Part shown: in pieces, positions 59,259 through 64,000 of the stretch
Numbering within the stretch: position 1 is the stretch's first letter
Layout of the letters: each line of letters starts with the position of its first letter
Source of the DNA: Ulota crispa
Taxonomy: Eukaryota > Streptophyta > Bryopsida > Orthotrichales > Orthotrichaceae
Assembly: GCA_963920765.1 (NCBI GenBank)
Contig: OY987248.1
Location: 18,758,539-18,822,538, forward strand
DNA: 64,000 nt
Reading direction: 5' to 3'
Position numbers and translations under genes: made by a program
Notes under the pieces: generated by a model
The model's input: only the letters and a program-made list of their open reading frames with translations
What the model was told of the DNA's origin: nothing
Databases searched by the model: none

Positions 59259-60135
59259 TATGTGCAGGAAACCGAGCCCCTTTGACTGCCACTAGATTCA
59301 TCAGCCATCCAGGGAATAAGAATAATAAGACTTTTCCCATGCACAAGAAAGCAGTTGGAATGAATATCCACATTTGCTTGGGTCCAGCTCTCATCAAGCT
59401 CACTCTAGCACCACACGCTTCCCGAGAGTCCAAAAACTCCAAACCCAAAGAGAGAACCAAATTCTCCCCGGCCAGCTGGCTCCACAAACAGCCAACAGGA
59501 TTTAGCACTCAGTTTTTATTTTTCTATTATTTTTACAAAAGTTCCAAACACCCCTTTCTAATGTGGATTCCAGTGCTTATTTGATATACCGTTTTGGAAA
59601 TGCTGACGTGGAAAGCGATATTTAGAGCATCCGCATGCAGTCATTCGCATGGACTGATGACTGCGTTTGTCATTGCCCCTATTCAAAATGCGGATTTTCT
59701 TAATTTTCATTTGCGTTGGTAATAAGCATTAAAAGAATGAACATTAATATGAAAAATAATCATAGATATGTATTATGAGTATATGAAAGTTTAAAACCCC
59801 ATAACCTAAAAAGTTATCACGTGACTATTTATGTTTTCAAAAATCATGTGGAACCTCTTCATTGGTTACTTGGAGTTAGGGGAATGTTTCAAGTGAGAAA
59901 ATGAAATTCTCTAATGTGTTTATATGACGTATTCCACAAACTTGTTTTAGGTACGTTAACGCAAACTTGTCTCAATGAAGAAGATTGAACTCTAGTTACA
60001 AAAAAGCGTTAGAAAAAGTGCAAGCTTCTGAAACTTGCCTCATTTTAAAACTTGCTGCCTTGATTCCTAAGAGTATTAGGGGATATTACAAGTGTGGTTT
60101 TTTTAAGGCAAAAAGATGGCAAGCTAACCATTAGA
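59259..60135. other. Intergenic sequence
   Basis: TTTAGAGCATCCGCATGCAG at 59623 looks like the left end of a Tourist-like element whose right end is not found. Confidence 0.4.
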
Positions 60136-60386
60136 GGAATACTATACCATGAGTAAGGATTTGTGAGCCATGAGTTGTGAGCCTAGATCTTTTGTCAAAA
60201 TATTAAATTTTACTTATAATTGTGTACATAGGTCCTTATAATTGTGCATCTTAAACTTTCATCTTTTGAAAAACTTGCCATCTTTTTAGTATTTCCATTG
60301 CTTTTGAGCTCAAAATTGGTTCCCACTCACAAATTCTTGGCTCACCACTCATGGCTCACCTTTTACACTCACAAAATAGTGTTGTC
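60136..60386 (+). mobile_element. Miniature element (D family, copy 4)
   Basis: GGAATACTATACCATGAG at the left, CTCACAAAATAGTGTTGTC at the right; same family as the three copies in the LCIB-like gene introns. Confidence 0.72.
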
Positions 60387-62050
60387 TGCTAAACTTTTAA
60401 TTGAGCTCTATCCTAAAACAATCTCCTTGGAATTTTAACCACTTGGATCACACTATTTGAAGTAATAATTAATTGTTATAACCCATGGTAGATTGAATTA
60501 ATTTAAGTAAATGTGAACTTTTTTTTTGCTCCTTGCAAATTCACCTATTCCTATAACTAGTGTGAGTTAGAGTCGTTACTATAAGATACACCAAATGAAA
60601 TATCTTGTATAAAGTTAAATGATTTTATTGATGAATGTATAGTCATACATGATTGTATCTATTTCTTCCTTACACACACATTCTAGGATTCTTGTTGCTT
60701 GATGAATGAATACACAAAACATTGCCTAGGCTACAAGTTGGAACATCAAAACATCTTCTTGTGAAAAACCATTTGCCATGAATTGGATGTGTGAATGCCT
60801 TCAATTCCCCACAAAAGTGAAGAAAATGTTATTGACAAGTACTTGTTTGGAATTTAGCTATTTAGACTGTTAACAATAGATGAAGAGTCAAATTCAACCA
60901 TAGTTACACTTATGCTTCACATCTTCAAAACAAAGAAAAAATATTGTTTTTTTTTAAAAAGCCATTCATAATACTGAAAATCATAGGGATGAATTCTTCA
61001 TTCTAAAATCTTGTAAATTAAAGGAGTGTACTTCAGTTAGTTTTTTTGTACGCCTTATAAATAAGAAATTGACCAATTTGTTTTTGGAAATGAACCAAAA
61101 TGTCTTGGTGATATTCTAAAAATATTTAATGGTATTTATCAATTAATGAATATGACAAATTTATATATGTCCAAGTGGCCAAGAATATTGAGTCTATTTT
61201 TTGAGCAAAAGATTGTTAAAATTGTAAATAATTCTATTATATTTGATCAAGCTTAGATGAATAAAAATTTCTGCAATCTTTTTTTGAACCTAAGTAGTGT
61301 CATCATGTGGTTCTAATATAGAAACTAAATACGGGTTTTATAAATAAAATAAAATCCGTATTTAGTTTCTTCATTCCAGTTATTTTTTTATAGTTTTTAG
61401 ATGCAAGTCTAAATATTTTTATGAAAAAAAATCCATGAATTAGGTTGCTTTTACGGTGATTTTTGTTTTCATACATCATTGTTATGGATTGGTATTATTG
61501 GTTGGTTATTATTTATATATCACATTCCAAATTTACTTTGCTCTTTTTAAAAAGCTGTAAGGCAAATGTATACATTTGAACAAATTTGAAATTTGCACTC
61601 TCACACCAACATTTGTTTCTTTGTCACTCTACGCAACCATGATCCTTGATCCTTCATTGGACTTGGCATTTTGCTCGCAAAAAAATGTATAAGAATGCAT
61701 GCTACATTAATTTTCTCAGACATAACAACCTATGATTATATGGTTGTCACATTGGACCAAACCTAAATTGCCCTTCCATCCATAGCAAACACAAACAATC
61801 AAGGTGTGGACTCAAAAATATATTTTTGTCTTCAATTTTTTAAGCATGAACGCGAGTTGAACTCTGCAGTCATGTCCTAATGTCTGCACCCTAATTCTAG
61901 CATGGATAACCATCTTGTTTGGTTTGGTCTGTCCGTTTGCCTGTCCTATCCGACAACCAAATCTTGCCCAATGTGACAACCATGCATTTAACTATTCATA
62001 CCCAACCAAGATGATAAGTTCAAAGGTAACCATAGGCAATCATGGCATGT
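60387..62050. other. AT-rich intergenic sequence
   Basis: A short palindrome around 61320-61370 (AACTAAATACGG with complement). No gene recognised. Confidence 0.4.
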
Positions 62051-62979
62051 TTAACCCATAAAATCCCATTGTCCCTATATGGGACAAAATGGATTTTAGG
62101 CAGGCTATTCAAATTTCAATACTTGTTGTAGTTTTTTGAAACTTTTTGTGAAGGTTAAAAAACACATTTGTTTTTTGCGAATATAGCTTTTATCTCAATT
62201 GGTGGTTGAAAATAAAAGTTATGGCACAAAAGTCTTTTTTTAGTTTGGCAGGAAAAAAAATAACCCCCACAAAATATTAAGATAAAAATACTTAATCATC
62301 TTACGCATAGATTGTATTTTTATCTACATTAGAAGCTTTAATTTGTTCCATTTGGATTTGTTATGAAAAAGTTATGAACAATCTGTTCTTTGGGCAATCA
62401 AGACATCTTATTAAAAAATAACTTGCAAGATTCATTTTTGAACTCAAATTTTATAACTTTTCAAAAAATAAATGTTGGAAGGTTAAAATTTATTACTATA
62501 ACAATTTTGCCTTTGAGATTAGCGTGTTTTAATTCCATCTTAGAGTCAACAATTTAGTTTTCCCTTCAATTTTGAACCCACTCCTATTTAACAATTTTTT
62601 TATAAGTGAAAATTGATTGTCTTTTTTATTAAAAAATCTTCTAGATTCTCAACTTAGTTCTTTAATATAAATGATTATAAACTCAAAATCAAGTGTGCAA
62701 AAAATTTATGCTATAAAGATTCAAAATTATAAAACTTAATCAATTCAGGGGCCAAAAATATAGTTTTCTTCATTTTAATTTCATGAATCTTGCAGCCTAC
62801 ATGGTCAAAGTTTTTGGAATTTCTTTCACATATTCTTTAAATATTATGGTACAAGATCCTACATTTAGACATGTAAAAAAACTATTTACTAATTTTTCAA
62901 TTTTTTTCCTGTTTACAATAGAAATGACAATTTTGAGTGATTTTCAACATAAATAAGGCCTTGGGACTTGAGGGGTTAA
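62051..62979. mobile_element. TTAA-flanked element, 929 bp
   Basis: TTAACCCATAAAATCCCATT at the left; the right end inverted reads TTAACCCCTCAAGTCCCAAG. TTAA at both ends. No transposase. Confidence 0.6.
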
Positions 62980-63884
62980 AAAATGCCCCTTGTATATTCT
63001 TCCCAGAAAATTTACACTTTTTGCATGTGATTTCAAACATCGACTCTTCTGTATTTTTACAGGTAGGTTTAGAATTGCACATTTGGCTATTGTACTATTG
63101 AAAGGATTGAAAAAAAATTACAATTTTAGAAAAACATGATGTCGGAATTATGGGCCACATACGTAGAAATGGTAATAGCAACAGAAATGACAAAAACCAC
63201 CGTTTAAAAAACGTTTTTGAAAAATACCACTATTTGAGCGAAACAAATTAAAAACAAAGTGCATCTGGCCAAGCATAACAATAGGGACTTGTGTGTTGAG
63301 AGATTAGCCATGGGTTATTTCTATATTTGTGATTACAATCTTAAGAGATTCCAAATATCTTCACACAATGTCCAAAACCAAATATTGAAAGAGTTTGGAA
63401 CCTTCTCCAAAGCAACAAAACTAAATCCCTTGATACTTTCAAAAGACACTTAAAAATTAGCATGAGGGGTTGAGTGTGACTTCGAAGGATGACGGACACT
63501 TGATTTAAAACTCACCCCATTTGATTGGTTATAATGTATCAAATTTGAGTAAAAAGGAAACCGACTTTATGTCACCAAGAATGTGTGAAAATATTACATG
63601 TCTCGATTATGCAAAAGAAAAAGGTCAAAGAAAGTATTGCCTCTTCTTACCACTTTTATGCAAATTAAGGGTCAACTTCCCTAGAGGTCTCAAATAAAAA
63701 AGTGAGGAAACAACAAATGGGTTATGAAGCCATGCATGGAAGTGTGCTTAATCAAAAATTGGTTTTGGCAAGTTTATTACAAGAATCACACAAAATTTGA
63801 CAATTTGAGTTTTTCACAATTGAAAAATGTTGATCACATGTTTGATTCCAATGTAATATGAAAGTTGGCCCAATGTCCAAGTTA
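62980..63884. other. AT-rich intergenic sequence
   Basis: Nothing recognised. Confidence 0.4.
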
Positions 63885-64000
63885 GAGCATCTGCACCCTT
63901 GCACGTAACATGTAGCTCTCAAAAGCTGGTGTACAAGGTGCATCTACAACCACGGGCTCACTCAAATTTTGGATGTCCCACCCTTGCCCTCTAGCAAGTA
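63885..64000 (+). mobile_element. Tourist-like element, cut by window end
   Basis: Begins GAGCATCTGCACCCTTGCAC after TTA and matches the first 120 bp of the element at 20114 (ACCACGGGCTCACTCAA). Confidence 0.7.

Overview
The window looks like nuclear DNA of a streptophyte: a land plant, or a green alga close to the land plants. It is AT-rich, with a few GC-richer genes that have many short exons and GT-AG introns, set in dense short DNA transposons (CACTA, Helitron, Tourist-like, TTAA-flanked and long hairpin elements). The predicted proteins are of plant type. One is an LCIB-like (theta-class carbonic anhydrase) protein, a family known from algal CO2-concentrating mechanisms and, as far as I recall, kept among land plants mainly in hornworts. 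The species cannot be named from sequence alone.

Layout. 1-9.2 kb: a non-autonomous Helitron and two related CACTA elements in opposite orientation, then a hairpin element. 9.2-10 kb: an intronless dienelactone hydrolase (-). 10-14.6 kb: a field of miniature elements. 15.1-18.8 kb: formate-tetrahydrofolate ligase (+, 6 exons, 633 aa). 19.9-24.6 kb: the LCIB-like gene (-, 8 coding exons), convergent with the ligase and carrying four transposon-like insertions plus a repeat at one intron edge. 28.0-31.1 kb: an EamA/DMT-family transporter (-, 4 exons, 803 aa). 33.3-34.1 kb: an F-box pseudogene (-). 37.2-38.2 kb: a nested hairpin complex. 38.4-44.3 kb: an ASCC1-like KH plus LigT/2H protein (+, 14 exons, 429 aa). 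44.3-64 kb: no gene recognised; almost all classifiable sequence is repeat.

The four expressed-looking multi-exon genes were assembled by hand from splice sites and phase. Three splice into uninterrupted frames. The LCIB-like gene also stays open, but only through two one-base offsets that cancel each other: one at the exon 3/4 junction and one in a run of four G in exon 5. Between them the conserved protein sequence, including the expected zinc-ligand histidine, is out of frame. This is either a pair of homopolymer errors in the assembly or a compensated frameshift.

No operon-like organisation is expected or seen. The adjacency of the C1-folate enzyme and the carbonic-anhydrase-like gene may be coincidence. 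The less familiar material lies in the repeats: a hairpin family with a 19-bp terminal repeat and 2-bp target duplications of varying sequence (8601, 37172, 59063), one copy of which sits in a larger foldback whose other arm preserves the empty site; three TTAA-flanked elements in near-contiguous array at 54.9-56.7 kb; and a captured splice-acceptor/exon fragment of the ASCC1-like gene at 27.9 kb.
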